A program made the position numbers and the translations under genes. This document shows positions 46,454 through 55,032 of a stretch of DNA of 64,000 nt, in pieces (the stretch's first letter is position 1; the number at the start of each line of letters is the position of its first letter). The notes below the pieces were generated by a model, which searched no databases, was not told where the DNA came from, and saw only the letters and a program-made list of their open reading frames with translations. The stretch spans positions 62,001 to 126,000 of the forward strand of contig JAEUQK010000023.1 of the NCBI GenBank assembly GCA_016789265.1. Direction: 5' to 3'. Source of the stretch: Blastocatellia bacterium. Its GTDB lineage: Bacteria; Acidobacteriota; Blastocatellia; Pyrinomonadales; Pyrinomonadaceae.

Positions 46454-47229
46454 ACGAGACGATGCCCGCGATCTTCATCGGCCACGGAAATCCGATGAAT
46501 GCGCTCGCGGATAACGGTTACACGCGCGCTTGGCGGTCGATCGGCGAAGCGATACCCAAACCGCAAGCCGTCTTATGCATTTCAGCTCATTGGTACATAC
46601 CTGCGCTGGCGGTAACAGCGATGGAGCGACCTAGAACGATCCACGATTTCGGCGGATTCCCGCGCGAGCTTTTCGAATTTCAATATCCCGCACCTGGCTC
46701 TGCGGAATTGGCAGAACGTGTGAACGAACTTCTCGGCGGAAAGGTCGCAATGGAAGCCGGACAGTGGGGACTAGATCACGGAACGTGGTCAGTGCTCTGT
46801 CATGTTTTTCCGGAGGCGGACATACCCATCGTTCAACTGTCGATCGATGAAACAAAGCCGGCCGCATGGCATTACGATACCGCGAAGAGCCTTGCTCCTT
46901 TACGTAACGAGGGGGTTCTCGTTATAGGCAGCGGAAACCTTGTCCATAATCTCCACGCTTATGCGTGGGGCGATCAAAGCCGTGAGCCATTCGATTGGGC
47001 ACTGCGTTTCGAACAAAAAGCGCGCGAACTAATGCTCTCCGGTGATCATGCACCGTTGATCGGGTACGAGTCGATGGGTAAAGACGCGCATCTGTCGGCG
47101 CCAACGCCGGATCATTACCTGCCGCTGCTATACATACTCGCACTGCAGGCCGACGAGGATGAAGTGAGTTTTCCTGTAGAGGGTTTTGACGGCGGATCGA
47201 TCTCGATGACGACGGTGATGGTCAGATAG
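46450..47229 (+). CDS. YgiD-like extradiol dioxygenase (4,5-DOPA dioxygenase family)
   Basis: 259 residues, class III extradiol dioxygenase fold. Metal/acid-base His residues are seen in I-G-H-G-N-P-M (about 12), S-A-H-W (about 46), I-H-D-F-G-G-F-P and L-D-H-G-T-W-S-V-L. G-S-G-N-L-V-H-N-L also fits the YgiD family. It cleaves catechol-like rings in homologues. ATGA overlap with the aldehyde dehydrogenase suggests a joint catabolic step: ring cleavage gives an aldehyde. It converges with DUF454 with a 1-bp gap. Confidence 0.87.
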   Translation: MNETMPAIFIGHGNPMNALADNGYTRAWRSIGEAIPKPQAVLCISAHWYIPALAVTAMERPRTIHDFGGFPRELFEFQYPAPGSAELAERVNELLGGKVAMEAGQWGLDHGTWSVLCHVFPEADIPIVQLSIDETKPAAWHYDTAKSLAPLRNEGVLVIGSGNLVHNLHAYAWGDQSREPFDWALRFEQKARELMLSGDHAPLIGYESMGKDAHLSAPTPDHYLPLLYILALQADEDEVSFPVEGFDGGSISMTTVMVR

Positions 47230-47230
47230 A

Positions 47231-47647
47231 TCAGGCGGTTTCGTCTGCGGCCGAAGAAAGTTCCTGCGATTCCTCTTCAGGATGGTAGGTCTTCAACCAG
47301 AGAAGGTGTATGGTAACGCCGATCGCGATCGCGAGGAGCATTAACGTTACCCAAAACTTCCCACTCACGAACCAGATACTCACGCCGATCGATGCCCAAA
47401 GGATCAGGATCGTGCTGGCCTTTGAACGGGCGGTCATCCCACGGCCGTCCCTGTAATTCTTGATATAGGCACCGCACCAGCGGTTATTCAGAAGCCAGGT
47501 ATGAAACCGCTCAGAGCTTCGCGAATAGCAATACGCGGCGAGAAGCAAAAAGACGGTTGTCGGTACAAGCGGCAAAAACATCCCGATCACACCCAGTCCC
47601 ACAAAGACCGAGCCCGCAAAGATCAAAAATGCTTTTCTGATGTCCAT
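47231..47647 (-). CDS. DUF454 (YbaN-like) inner membrane protein
   Basis: 138 residues with about three to four transmembrane helices. The DUF454 signature F-L-P-L-V-P-T-T-V-F-L-L-L-A-A-Y-C-Y-S-R-S-S-E-R-F-H (about 25-50) is clear. Function unknown in the family. The start codon is 3 bp after a large hairpin (47651-47691), leaving no room for a ribosome-binding site. Tail acidic/Ser-rich. Confidence 0.85.
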   Translation of the reverse strand: MDIRKAFLIFAGSVFVGLGVIGMFLPLVPTTVFLLLAAYCYSRSSERFHTWLLNNRWCGAYIKNYRDGRGMTARSKASTILILWASIGVSIWFVSGKFWVTLMLLAIAIGVTIHLLWLKTYHPEEESQELSSAADETA

Positions 47648-47650
47648 AAG

Positions 47651-47691
47651 TGCCGCTTCAAAAAATTATAGCAATTTTTTTCGAAGCGGCA
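47651..47691 (-). terminator. Hairpin between two minus-strand genes, abutting the DUF454 start
   Basis: TGCCGCTTC (47651-47659) pairs with GAAGCGGCA (47683-47691), extended by AAAAAATT/AATTTTTT with a 2-nt bulge and an ATAGC loop. The A/T part of the stem may serve as T-tract. It most likely ends the upstream 144-residue gene (47716-48150), but it lies only 3 bp before the next start. Confidence 0.6.
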
Positions 47692-47715
47692 ATCCTCATA
47701 ATAGTTCGGCCTGGT

Positions 47716-48150
47716 TCAGCGGTTGCTCGCCATGTCAGCCCGCATTATCGGAAGGCTTTTCTTTACAAGGCTTTCGGTTATCGCTTCTACGCAGTCGAGG
47801 GCCGCGAAACTTCCTGTCGCCGAAGCGCTTCCGGTCATACCCGTGCTCAGCATCTTGCTTCCGGCACCTAGTTTCGAATAAGTGATCTTCGGATATTCGA
47901 GTATCTCGCCCGAAAGGCTGCATTTTGTCTCGCGTCCTTCCTTTACAAGCTTCGACACCTTAAGTCTGATCGTGTAGCCCTTGGGATTCTTGATTTTGTT
48001 GGTCGTAAAAGTCGGATCTTTCTCGATGACCTTTACGACGACTTCCTGCATTTTCTTTTCCAGTACGTCTGCCTTATCACCGGCAAGTCTTGCTTCATAA
48101 AGTTTTTCTTTCGGGTCGCTGTTGTCTGTATGTATGTAGATCGGGGGCAT
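47716..48150 (-). CDS. Conserved-looking protein of unknown function
   Basis: 144 residues starting M-P-P-I-Y-I-H-T-D-N-S-D-P-K, with GGAGG seven bases before the ATG. The open frame continues upstream but without homology. The sequence has a K-G-Y-T-I-R-L-K-V-S-K-L segment and then a Gly/Ser/Ala region (S-K-M-L-S-T-G-M-T-G-S-A-S-A-T-G-S), and ends in a helix. No signal peptide. I do not recognise the family; the alternating strands suggest a compact beta-sheet protein. Confidence 0.65.
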   Translation of the reverse strand: MPPIYIHTDNSDPKEKLYEARLAGDKADVLEKKMQEVVVKVIEKDPTFTTNKIKNPKGYTIRLKVSKLVKEGRETKCSLSGEILEYPKITYSKLGAGSKMLSTGMTGSASATGSFAALDCVEAITESLVKKSLPIMRADMASNR

Positions 48151-48306
48151 ATTAATTCCTCCATATAATGGCCTATTTACGCAGCAGAGAATGATCTCCG
48201 TTGCCGCAAACCAAAAGACGACAAAACCGCTCAAGACAGGACAAAAAAGGGGAATATCGAAATATCCAGGATGCAAGCATAAACAATTCAACTTTCCTCT
48301 TGACAA

Positions 48307-48332
48307 TAGTCGTGATAACAAGTATCGTTATC
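48307..48332 (+). promoter_or_regulatory. Candidate MarR operator at the marR gene
   Basis: TAGTCGTGATAACA (48307-48320) also occurs with one change before yceI. It overlaps the dyad GATAAC-N7-GTTATC (48314-48319/48327-48332), three bases before the marR ATG. A -35-like TTGACA lies at 48300-48305. Binding here would repress the regulator's own gene. Confidence 0.55.
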
Positions 48333-48334
48333 CC

Positions 48335-48805
48335 ATGTTCGAAGAAATTCAACATCAGTTAAAGCAGACCAAGCCTTTCAGCAGCCGCGAGGAAGCCGTA
48401 TATCTGGGCATTCAGATCATCGCGGACGAACAGCGTGCGAGATTTAACGATCTCTTCAAGTCAAAGGACCTTACAGGGGCCCAGTACAACGTTTTGAGGA
48501 TCCTGCGCGGAGCGGGAACGGCAGGTATCTCATGCCGCGAGATCGGCGAGCGGATGATAAACCGTGATTCGGACATTACCCGAATGCTCGATCGGCTAGA
48601 GGCTCGCAAGCTGATCACCCGCGAACGGCAGACTGACGACCGCCGCGTGGTGCTCACGTTTATATCAAAGGCCGGCCTCGGGCTTTTGGCGGAACTTGAC
48701 CGTCCGGTCGAAGATCTGCACCGGTCGCTTTTGGGACATTTGAACGAAAAGGAGCTTGATTCGCTCTTGAAGCTTCTCGGAAAGGCAAAGCAAAAGAAGA
48801 GCTAA
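48335..48805 (+). CDS. MarR family transcriptional regulator
   Basis: 156 residues with a winged helix-turn-helix: L-T-G-A-Q-Y-N-V-L-R-I-L-R-G-A (about 47-61), C-R-E-I-G-E-R-M (about 70) and the wing D-D-R-R-V-V-L-T (about 103-110). The open frame runs upstream to 48191 but those residues are unlike the family, and the dyad lies directly before 48335. It is the first gene of a putative YceI/DoxX/FMN reductase operon. MarR proteins sense phenolics, oxidants or electrophiles; the FMN reductase suggests a quinone or oxidant signal. Confidence 0.87.
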   Translation: MFEEIQHQLKQTKPFSSREEAVYLGIQIIADEQRARFNDLFKSKDLTGAQYNVLRILRGAGTAGISCREIGERMINRDSDITRMLDRLEARKLITRERQTDDRRVVLTFISKAGLGLLAELDRPVEDLHRSLLGHLNEKELDSLLKLLGKAKQKKS

Positions 48806-48819
48806 AAAATTTACCAATA

Positions 48820-48833
48820 TAGTCGTTATAACA
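48820..48833 (+). promoter_or_regulatory. Second copy of the MarR-type motif, upstream of yceI
   Basis: TAGTCGTTATAACA matches the element at 48307-48320 in 13 of 14 positions, 36 bp before the yceI ATG. It would let the MarR protein control the operon separately from its own gene. Confidence 0.5.
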
Positions 48834-48868
48834 CCGACCGTGATGACGGTCATATAAGGAGCAGGAAA

Positions 48869-49540
48869 ATGAAAGCATTAAGAAATTCAGTAGCGGTCGC
48901 AATATTGACGACCATCATTCTGGCAATATTCGGTTTGGCTGTAAGCGGCTCGGCCTCCGCAAAGACGACTGCGGCAGACGTTAAATACGAGCCGATCGCT
49001 TCGGGAAAATATACCTTCGATCCGGCTCACACCGTGATCGGTTTCGGTGTTCGCCATCTCGGCATCGCGTTGGTTGAGGGACGGTTCAAAGATATCAAGG
49101 GGACAGTTGATTACAACTCCGAGGACGTTACGAGATCGTCAGTTCATTTTACGGCCAAGATCGACTCCATCGATACTGGCGTTGCTCCGCGCGATGCTCA
49201 TCTGAAGTCGCCGGACTTTTTCGATTCGGCGAAATTTCCCGAGATGACATTTAAGAGCACAAAGATCGAGCGCTCGAACAAGCGAATGACCATAACCGGT
49301 GATCTCACGATCAAAGGTGTAACCAAACAGGTCTCGTTCCCGTTCTCATTGACTGGCGGCATCAAGGATCCATGGGGCGGAACACGATTCGGTATTGCCG
49401 CCGGAACAAAGCTGAACAGACGCGACTTCGGGATCAATTTCGGCAGCGTACTTCCCAGCGGGGCACTTGATGTTGCAGACGAAGTATCAATCGAGCTGCA
49501 CATAGAGGCATTAAAGGCGGAATCCAAGTCCACAAACTGA
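48869..49540 (+). CDS. YceI family periplasmic protein
   Basis: 223 residues with a signal peptide (about 1-31, ending S-A-S-A). The YceI lipocalin-like beta barrel is shown by D-P-A-H-T-V-I-G-F-G-V-R-H, D-F-F-D-S-A-K-F-P-E-M-T-F-K-S and T-I-K-G-V-T-K-Q-V. Family members bind polyisoprenoids such as ubiquinone-8 in the periplasm. AAGGAG lies before the ATG with good spacing. Placed between a MarR regulator and DoxX/FMN reductase, it fits a quinone or redox stress role. Confidence 0.92.
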   Translation: MKALRNSVAVAILTTIILAIFGLAVSGSASAKTTAADVKYEPIASGKYTFDPAHTVIGFGVRHLGIALVEGRFKDIKGTVDYNSEDVTRSSVHFTAKIDSIDTGVAPRDAHLKSPDFFDSAKFPEMTFKSTKIERSNKRMTITGDLTIKGVTKQVSFPFSLTGGIKDPWGGTRFGIAAGTKLNRRDFGINFGSVLPSGALDVADEVSIELHIEALKAESKSTN

Positions 49541-49562
49541 TCGAATCAACTGGAGCAACATA

Positions 49563-49991
49563 ATGAGCATCGAGACATATACATCAACATGGACGCCGAG
49601 ACTGCTTGGCGTCCTCAGGATCATCGCGGGATTTCTTTTTACCGCACATGGCACGCAAAAGCTATTCAACTATCCGGCATCGGAACATGGCCCCGCTGAG
49701 CTATTCTCTTTCATGGGCTTCGCAGGTGCGTTAGAGTTTATTGGCGGCGTATTGATCCTATTTGGCCTCTTTACGAGGTTAACGGCATTCGTTCTTTCGG
49801 GAATGATGGCGGTCGCATATTTCATGGCGCATGCACCGGCAGGATTTCTTCCTATTGTTAATAAGGGGGAACTTGCGGTCATCTATAGTTTCCTTTTCCT
49901 CTTCTTTTCAGTTGCAGGCGGCGGGGCATTCAGCCTTGACGGCCTGATCCGTAAAGATGCTGTGACGCCAATTGAAGTGCCGGTTCGTTGA
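49563..49991 (+). CDS. DoxX family membrane protein
   Basis: 142 residues with four transmembrane helices. The R-I-I-A-G-F-L-F-T-A-H-G-T-Q-K-L-F start (about 18-34) and G-A-L-E-F-I-G-G-V-L-I-L-F-G (about 56-69) are DoxX hallmarks. Such proteins are linked with thiol/oxidative stress and quinone handling. It sits 22 bp after yceI. The open frame of the FMN reductase overlaps its stop, but the true start of that gene is 42 bp later. Confidence 0.9.
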   Translation: MSIETYTSTWTPRLLGVLRIIAGFLFTAHGTQKLFNYPASEHGPAELFSFMGFAGALEFIGGVLILFGLFTRLTAFVLSGMMAVAYFMAHAPAGFLPIVNKGELAVIYSFLFLFFSVAGGGAFSLDGLIRKDAVTPIEVPVR

Positions 49992-50032
49992 ACGACGAAA
50001 CCCTTGACCATAGACATGATCGGGAGAAACAA

Positions 50033-50590
50033 ATGAGTAAGACAATTCGTATATTGGGTATCGCAGGAAGTCTTCGTGAAAGTTCTTTTAATCGTGGTGC
50101 ACTTCGAGCCGCGATCGAGTTGGCACCGGACGGTGTCGTCATTGAGAGCTTCGATATCGGTCAACTGCCTCTATTTAACCAAGACCGGGAAGGAGATCCG
50201 CCGGCGATCGTCACTGAGTTCAAACAAAAGATCCGCGAAGCAGACGCGCTCCTTTTCTCGACCCCCGAATACAACTATTCGATCCCGGGAGTATTAAAGA
50301 ACGCGATCGACTGGGCATCGCGGCCCTACGGTGATAGTGCTTGGGACGGGAAACCCGCGGCGATCATGGGAGCATCAGGCGGCAACATCGCGACCGCGCG
50401 TGCACAATACGACCTTCGCAAGATGATGGTGTTCCTTAATATGTTTCCGATCAACAAACCTGAAGTTATGATCGGCGGTGCGGCAAGCAAGTTCGACGCG
50501 GATGGAAACCTAACGGACGAAACCACCCGCGGATTTATTCTGGAAATGCTGCGGAGTTTGGTCAGCTGGACCAAACGGTTAAGTGAGTGA
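50033..50590 (+). CDS. NADPH-dependent FMN reductase (ChrR/azoreductase-like)
   Basis: 185 residues, flavodoxin-like fold: the L-G-I-A-G-S-L-R-x-x-S-F-N-R FMN loop near the start, T-P-E-Y-N-Y-S-I-P-G-V-L-K-N-A-I-D-W (about 79-96) and A-I-M-G-A-S-G-G. It reduces quinones, chromate or azo compounds by two electrons in homologues. The ATG at 50033 has G-G-G-A-G-A seven bases upstream; an earlier ATG at 49988 is a weaker choice. Last gene of the MarR-linked operon. Confidence 0.9.
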   Translation: MSKTIRILGIAGSLRESSFNRGALRAAIELAPDGVVIESFDIGQLPLFNQDREGDPPAIVTEFKQKIREADALLFSTPEYNYSIPGVLKNAIDWASRPYGDSAWDGKPAAIMGASGGNIATARAQYDLRKMMVFLNMFPINKPEVMIGGAASKFDADGNLTDETTRGFILEMLRSLVSWTKRLSE

Positions 50591-50598
50591 TCGCCGGA

Positions 50599-50982
50599 CT
50601 ATTCACCTTCGGGGTGCAGATAAAAGACCTTGCTGATGATCTTCCATTCTCCGTCGGTCTTGAGCAGGGTGAACATATCGGTGAATTTGTGGCCGGTCCA
50701 GTTGTCGAGTTCTAGCCTAACCGTCGCTATCGATCCTTCGATATCGATCGAAGCGATCTCAGGCTTAAGATCGGCGGCCGGGCCGTTCGAATCGTTCCAA
50801 TCGTAAAGTCCCTGTATCGGCCCTCCGAACAGGTCGGGACCAATGTAGCCGTATATCGTCGCTCCATCGTGGAAAGCCGGCTTCATTTCATCGCTGCGGC
50901 CAGAAATGCCGCCGTTGATGTACGTTTTGATGGTTCGCTCAATTGCTTCCTTTTCGCTCGATAGCGCAGATGCCTGTGTCAT
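50599..50982 (-). CDS. Putative lumazine-binding / SnoaL-like protein
   Basis: 127 residues of the NTF2/SnoaL-like fold in the Lumazine_bd_2 type: A-I-E-R-T-I-K-T-Y-I-N-G-G near the start, K-P-A-F-H-D-G-A-T-I-Y-G-Y and V-R-L-E-L-D-N-W-T-G-H-K-F-T-D-M-F. No signal peptide. Function unknown; homologues are probably small-molecule binding or isomerase-like. It converges with the FMN reductase gene with an 8-bp gap. Confidence 0.8.
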   Translation of the reverse strand: MTQASALSSEKEAIERTIKTYINGGISGRSDEMKPAFHDGATIYGYIGPDLFGGPIQGLYDWNDSNGPAADLKPEIASIDIEGSIATVRLELDNWTGHKFTDMFTLLKTDGEWKIISKVFYLHPEGE

Positions 50983-51049
50983 GCTCGTCTCCTGTGTGCG
51001 CGAATTTGGGTGACTAAGTTTAACTCATTTAAAGGCCGAACAAGGCCGA

Positions 51050-51093
51050 CAATAAAAGAAAACGCGCGAACGGCTGTAGCCAAACGCGCGTTT
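51050..51093 (-). terminator. Rho-independent terminator of the metalloprotease gene
   Basis: AAACGCGCG (51060-51068) pairs with CGCGCGTTT (51085-51093), enclosing a smaller GGCT/AGCC hairpin (51072-51081). On the minus strand the stem is followed by a T-rich tail (TTTTCTTTTATTG). It starts 18 bp past the metalloprotease stop. Confidence 0.85.
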
Positions 51094-51111
51094 CTATGGT
51101 TGAGAACGGCG

Positions 51112-53721
51112 TTACGGCTTGATCACGTAGTCAGGCCAGCAAGATGTCTGGTTGAAATAAAGCTCCAGCATATCGTTGACAAAACTATTTGCCGCGGCAG
51201 CATTTGCTCTTCCCGAATCCTTCGGATCAAGGATCTTATCGATCTGATCGCGAACATTTTCGAGATGAACGCGAGTTGCTCTGTCGCTAGTCTTTGCAAT
51301 CGCAGCCTGCGCCGCATTGCTGATATCGCGAAGCTCCGCCCTGTAAAATGCACGCTCATCGCCGCTTGTCACGAACATCGCAGCGAATGCGGGCGGCAGG
51401 CCTTGCGGGGCCGCCTGAGCCGCTCCGTTGACCTTGGTATTAGCAATGTCAAGATAAGCCCGCTGCAGATTACGGCGATACGCATCGACGACCGGTGTCG
51501 GCGAGCTTAACTCACTCCAAACACCGCTGCGAACGTCGGCCAAAAAGTCGGCCGGCGAGTAGGCCGCAGTGCCGTCTAATGCGCTCTGTTCCACTAGCCG
51601 CGCAAAACGCGAACTCGAAAGCAGGTTGTTCAAAACACTGTTTTGAGCATTGCGAATTCTGCTAAGTGCGCCGACCGGTTCGATCTTTCGGAGAATATCC
51701 TTGTCGATCTGCCATGTCGGTGAAACGAACGCGTTGTCGCTAAGAAATTTCACGGCTTCTGCCTGGCGAGCACGCGGAATCAGGTTAAATCTGACGCCTT
51801 CTTGCCCGATATGCTTCTGCTGCGAATTATAGCCGCCGACGATGGCCGCAACGTGGTTCATTTCAAGCGTCCACTGTCCGAGCATTCGACCGTAAAGTTC
51901 ATTCAGGTCGTCGTATGGATCGCCCTTTTGCGTGGTCGTCGCGGGAACGAGCATCTTGGCAACGCGCTGCAGGTTTTTCATACCTGCTGCCGTTGACTTA
52001 ACAGCATCGGCATCGCCTACTGCTTCGGTCAATTCGCCGGGATCGCTTCCGGCCGAACCATCGGTCGAGAAACGCAGCCAAGGCGTCTTGTCCTGTTCAC
52101 GGGCCCATTCGTCGAGCGTTGCTTTCTCCGCATCGGGCGTTGTCGCGTTGGGAATCGCCTTGTAACCCCAAATCGTCGCCCAAATATCGTATGGTCCGAT
52201 CCCTGGGATCAGGTCAGCAACATCGATCTTGTCTTCCGGCTGTGCGACGTAATTGAAACGCGAATAGTCCATCAGCGTCGGGGTGTGGCCCATTTTCTTG
52301 ACCCACGCAGCGTCTCGCACTTTTTCCTGGGGATACATCGAGCTCGCCTTCATATTGTGCTGAAAGCCCAGAGTGTGTCCGACCTCATGTGCCACGACGT
52401 ACTCAACCAATTCGCCCATCAGATCATCAGGCATCGGAAGTTTCGCAACCCGCGGATCGAGCGGCCCGACCTGCGTGAAGTACCACGAACGCTGAAGGTT
52501 CATTATGTTGTGATACATCTGAATGTCCGATTCCAAGATCTCGCCGGTACGCGGGTCGTTAATGTGCGGGCCAGAAGCATTTTCGATGGTGGACGGCAGC
52601 CAGCGGATCACCGAATAGCGGGCGTCCTCAGGGCTGAAATCCGGATCTTCTTTGGCAGTCGGAGCAAGCTTGGCGATGATCGCGTTCTTGAAACCGGCAG
52701 CCTCAAAAGCCTTTTGCCATTTTTCTACGCCTTTCTTTACGTAGGGAACCAGCCAGCTCGGCGTTGCCGAATCGATGTAGTAGATGATCTGCTTCACCGG
52801 TTCGGAAACCGCCGCGTTCGGGTCCTTCTTTTCTAAGCGCCAGCGGGTTATATACGTTCGCTGCTGGGCACGGTGCTCGGGACGCCCATAGTCCATGTTC
52901 GAAACCGAAAAATAGCCTACGCGTTCGTCAAACAGACGCGGCATCATCGGGTTCTCGGGCAGTTTCACCATGCTGTGGTGAAGCACGACCGACGCGCTTC
53001 CCGGGTTCATGCCTTGCTGTTGAGCCTGTCCGCCGCCACCGCCGCCGGCACCTGCGGGTGGTGCAGTACGTGTGTACGTGTGCGTAGCCTCAGCCTCGAT
53101 GTTCTGCGGATAAGGCGATACTCGCTCAATATAAGTTCGCGTCGGGTCCATAGCCGTTGCATTGAGCCGCTGCCTTGCACTGAATTCAAATACATCCGTC
53201 GTGAACAAGCGGGTCACGTCGATCACGGCTGCTTCGTTCGGCCCCCATGCGGCGACCGGGAACGACATCAGGATCGTGTCATAGTTAGCTGCCTGAACCG
53301 CGCCGGAGATCGGCAGGTTCGGGTCGGCAACAACACTATAGTTCACATTGCGGAGATTTATCTTATTGTCCACGCGTTCCCAGCGAACCACGCGGCGTCC
53401 GAGAGCCTGTCCGCCGTAGCCGACGCCAAGCGTTGTCCGTGCGATCTGCGTTACCCACAGGAACTGTTTGTCGAACTGATCTTTGGGGATCTCGTAGTAA
53501 TACTTATCCTTCACCTTGTGAACGGTGAACACGCCCGGCTTTGATTTGGCGTCTTTCGTAATGACCCGTTCATAGGGTTGCGGCTCACCGGTCGGCGGTG
53601 TTCCGCCCGGCCTCGGGCCTGCCGGTGTTTCTGTCGGCGGCGGGTCTTGCGCGATCACGACGCCGGTAATGGCGAAAGCGATCAGGCTGATCGCCAACAG
53701 TTTGCTGAGGAACTTACTCAT
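51112..53721 (-). CDS. Secreted zinc metalloprotease (DUF5117/DUF4953 zincin type)
   Basis: 869 residues with a signal peptide (about 1-24) and a Pro/Thr-rich linker. The zincin motif [12 protein letters not shown] (about 445-456) supplies three His ligands in metzincin style. The DUF5117-like N-terminal part (V-T-Q-I-A-R-T-T) precedes it. A low-complexity Gly/Gln insertion (about 220-240) is present. The gene has its own terminator and a possible promoter. Likely an extracellular or periplasmic protease for nutrient or surface processing; substrate unknown. Confidence 0.88.
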   Translation of the reverse strand: MSKFLSKLLAISLIAFAITGVVIAQDPPPTETPAGPRPGGTPPTGEPQPYERVITKDAKSKPGVFTVHKVKDKYYYEIPKDQFDKQFLWVTQIARTTLGVGYGGQALGRRVVRWERVDNKINLRNVNYSVVADPNLPISGAVQAANYDTILMSFPVAAWGPNEAAVIDVTRLFTTDVFEFSARQRLNATAMDPTRTYIERVSPYPQNIEAEATHTYTRTAPPAGAGGGGGGQAQQQGMNPGSASVVLHHSMVKLPENPMMPRLFDERVGYFSVSNMDYGRPEHRAQQRTYITRWRLEKKDPNAAVSEPVKQIIYYIDSATPSWLVPYVKKGVEKWQKAFEAAGFKNAIIAKLAPTAKEDPDFSPEDARYSVIRWLPSTIENASGPHINDPRTGEILESDIQMYHNIMNLQRSWYFTQVGPLDPRVAKLPMPDDLMGELVEYVVAHEVGHTLGFQHNMKASSMYPQEKVRDAAWVKKMGHTPTLMDYSRFNYVAQPEDKIDVADLIPGIGPYDIWATIWGYKAIPNATTPDAEKATLDEWAREQDKTPWLRFSTDGSAGSDPGELTEAVGDADAVKSTAAGMKNLQRVAKMLVPATTTQKGDPYDDLNELYGRMLGQWTLEMNHVAAIVGGYNSQQKHIGQEGVRFNLIPRARQAEAVKFLSDNAFVSPTWQIDKDILRKIEPVGALSRIRNAQNSVLNNLLSSSRFARLVEQSALDGTAAYSPADFLADVRSGVWSELSSPTPVVDAYRRNLQRAYLDIANTKVNGAAQAAPQGLPPAFAAMFVTSGDERAFYRAELRDISNAAQAAIAKTSDRATRVHLENVRDQIDKILDPKDSGRANAAAANSFVNDMLELYFNQTSCWPDYVIKP

Positions 53722-53823
53722 TTAACGTCTCTCCTGTAAACCGCGCACTTGTCCCTGTGCGCTCAGGGTGATTTTAGAAACCTCTGGGATGAACCGAGGA
53801 GTTTACGGCTGAAAATTCAAAAA

Positions 53824-53853
53824 AGTTTATTTTATTCAGAAAAATGAATGCAA
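53824..53853 (-). promoter_or_regulatory. Possible promoter of the metalloprotease gene
   Basis: On the minus strand TTGCAT (53853-53848) is followed after 18 bp by TAAACT (53829-53824) in an AT-rich block. Transcription would start near 53817, about 95 nt before the gene. Both boxes are imperfect. Confidence 0.35.
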
Positions 53854-53936
53854 GACGGTTCGATACTTATAGCATCGTTTTTGCGTAGTTGCAATCAATT
53901 GGACTGCTGTAGACCATTTGATCGGGGTATGAGGAC

Positions 53937-53970
53937 ATAAAAAATGCCTCGAACCTAAGTGCGAGGCATT
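53937..53970 (-). terminator. Rho-independent terminator of the rubrerythrin operon
   Basis: AATGCCTCG (53943-53951) pairs perfectly with CGAGGCATT (53962-53970) around a 10-nt loop. On the minus strand it runs into a T6 tract. It lies 30 bp past the acidic lipoprotein stop and marks the operon end. Confidence 0.88.
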
Positions 53971-54000
53971 CCGCGTTTAACGGACAGAGATGGCCTATTT

Positions 54001-54351
54001 TCAATGGTCGTCATCGTCGCGATCATTGTCACGTTTGTTTTGGTCATCCGAATCCCGCCGGTTCGATACGATCTTCGAATTCGAACGGGAATTTCCGCGA
54101 ATATCATCGGCGTCGGTTCGTTTTTGGTTCGTCACCTGATTTGCACTGTTTGAGGACGGCTGCGACGCCTTTGGCAGGTCGTCGGCATCATTGCGGATTT
54201 GCTGCGAATTTGCATTCGCTGCCTGATTATTCGTGCCGCTTACAACTGCAGGCGTTTTGGTCTCTGTTTTATCCTTTTCGGCCGTACTGCCGCATCCGAT
54301 GAAAAGAATTCCTGACAAGATTGTCATCAAAAGAAGCTTAAAATTTCTCAC
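54001..54351 (-). CDS. Small acidic lipoprotein with Asp-rich repeats
   Basis: 116 residues: lipobox L-F-I-G-C (Cys about residue 20) and then a low-complexity chain. Acidic units repeat: N-D-A-D-D-L, T-D-A-D-D-I, R-D-S-D-D and finally R-D-D-D-D-H at the C-terminus, in an Asn/Ser/Arg-rich background. Clusters of Asp and a final His could bind metal ions. I do not recognise the family. It is the last gene of the operon with DUF2231 and rubrerythrin, 39 bp after the former. Confidence 0.7.
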   Translation of the reverse strand: MRNFKLLLMTILSGILFIGCGSTAEKDKTETKTPAVVSGTNNQAANANSQQIRNDADDLPKASQPSSNSANQVTNQKRTDADDIRGNSRSNSKIVSNRRDSDDQNKRDNDRDDDDH

Positions 54352-54390
54352 AGTTTTTCTCCCTATAACTTTACCGGCCCATTGATCCGA

Positions 54391-54936
54391 TCAATCATCG
54401 TCATCATCGCCGCGTTTGGACGGAGCGCTTGTCTGCGGTGTCTGTGTCGAAGCTGTCATCATTGCCCGGACGCCAAACTCGTGTACCAGCCTTCCGCCTT
54501 CGTGTGCCGTATTGATGAGCAAGACGACTCCGGCTCCGTAGAAGATCAAAAATGCGAGATTTAGCGGTATCACGATCTTTGACGACAGGTCCTTCTTGAA
54601 GATCATCGGTGCAAACAGCATTACCCCAAATATGACCGTCAACGCAGAAAACACTGTTCGTGTCGTTTCGGCAAGTTCCTCGTGATTTTCTAGTACAGAA
54701 TCGACGTTAGCCACGCGTTCGGCAAGTTCGCCGGCCGATTCTCCCGTTGAAACCGCGATGAACGAAGCGACCGTTCCGAGCAGCATCAGGATAAATGCAG
54801 TTATCAGAAAGCTACGGCCTTTGTTCGGCACAACGATCCCGATCACGACCAATAAAGGCGCGACCAACAGAAGCGCGATCGGAAAATGAATTATCAACGG
54901 ATGAAGCCCGTCCCAGCTTGGTATTGGCGGTAACAT
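54391..54936 (-). CDS. DUF2231 membrane protein with poly-Asp tail
   Basis: 181 residues with four transmembrane helices (about 14-35, 43-62, 95-113, 125-143). H-P-L-I-I-H-F-P-I-A-L-L-L at the start and G-R-L-V-H-E-F-G-V-R-A near the end are DUF2231 features, with His residues that could hold haem or metal. The C-terminus is T-Q-T-P-Q-T-S-A-P-S-K-R-G-D-D-D-D-D, a pattern echoed in the neighbouring lipoprotein. Middle gene of the rubrerythrin operon, 96 bp after it. Function unknown. Confidence 0.82.
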   Translation of the reverse strand: MLPPIPSWDGLHPLIIHFPIALLLVAPLLVVIGIVVPNKGRSFLITAFILMLLGTVASFIAVSTGESAGELAERVANVDSVLENHEELAETTRTVFSALTVIFGVMLFAPMIFKKDLSSKIVIPLNLAFLIFYGAGVVLLINTAHEGGRLVHEFGVRAMMTASTQTPQTSAPSKRGDDDDD

Positions 54937-55032
54937 TTCTTTACTCCTTGTTATCTGAAAGAGCGGGTGCCGTTCGGCGTTTTGCGTTAGGCACCCGCAG
55001 CCTGCCCATGCTCGATGGTCCGATGAAGCTGA

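Noticed and set aside
48191..48334. 48-residue N-terminal extension of the MarR protein
   Set aside because: Basic, low-similarity residues overlapping the operator dyad; MarR proteins start at about the chosen ATG.
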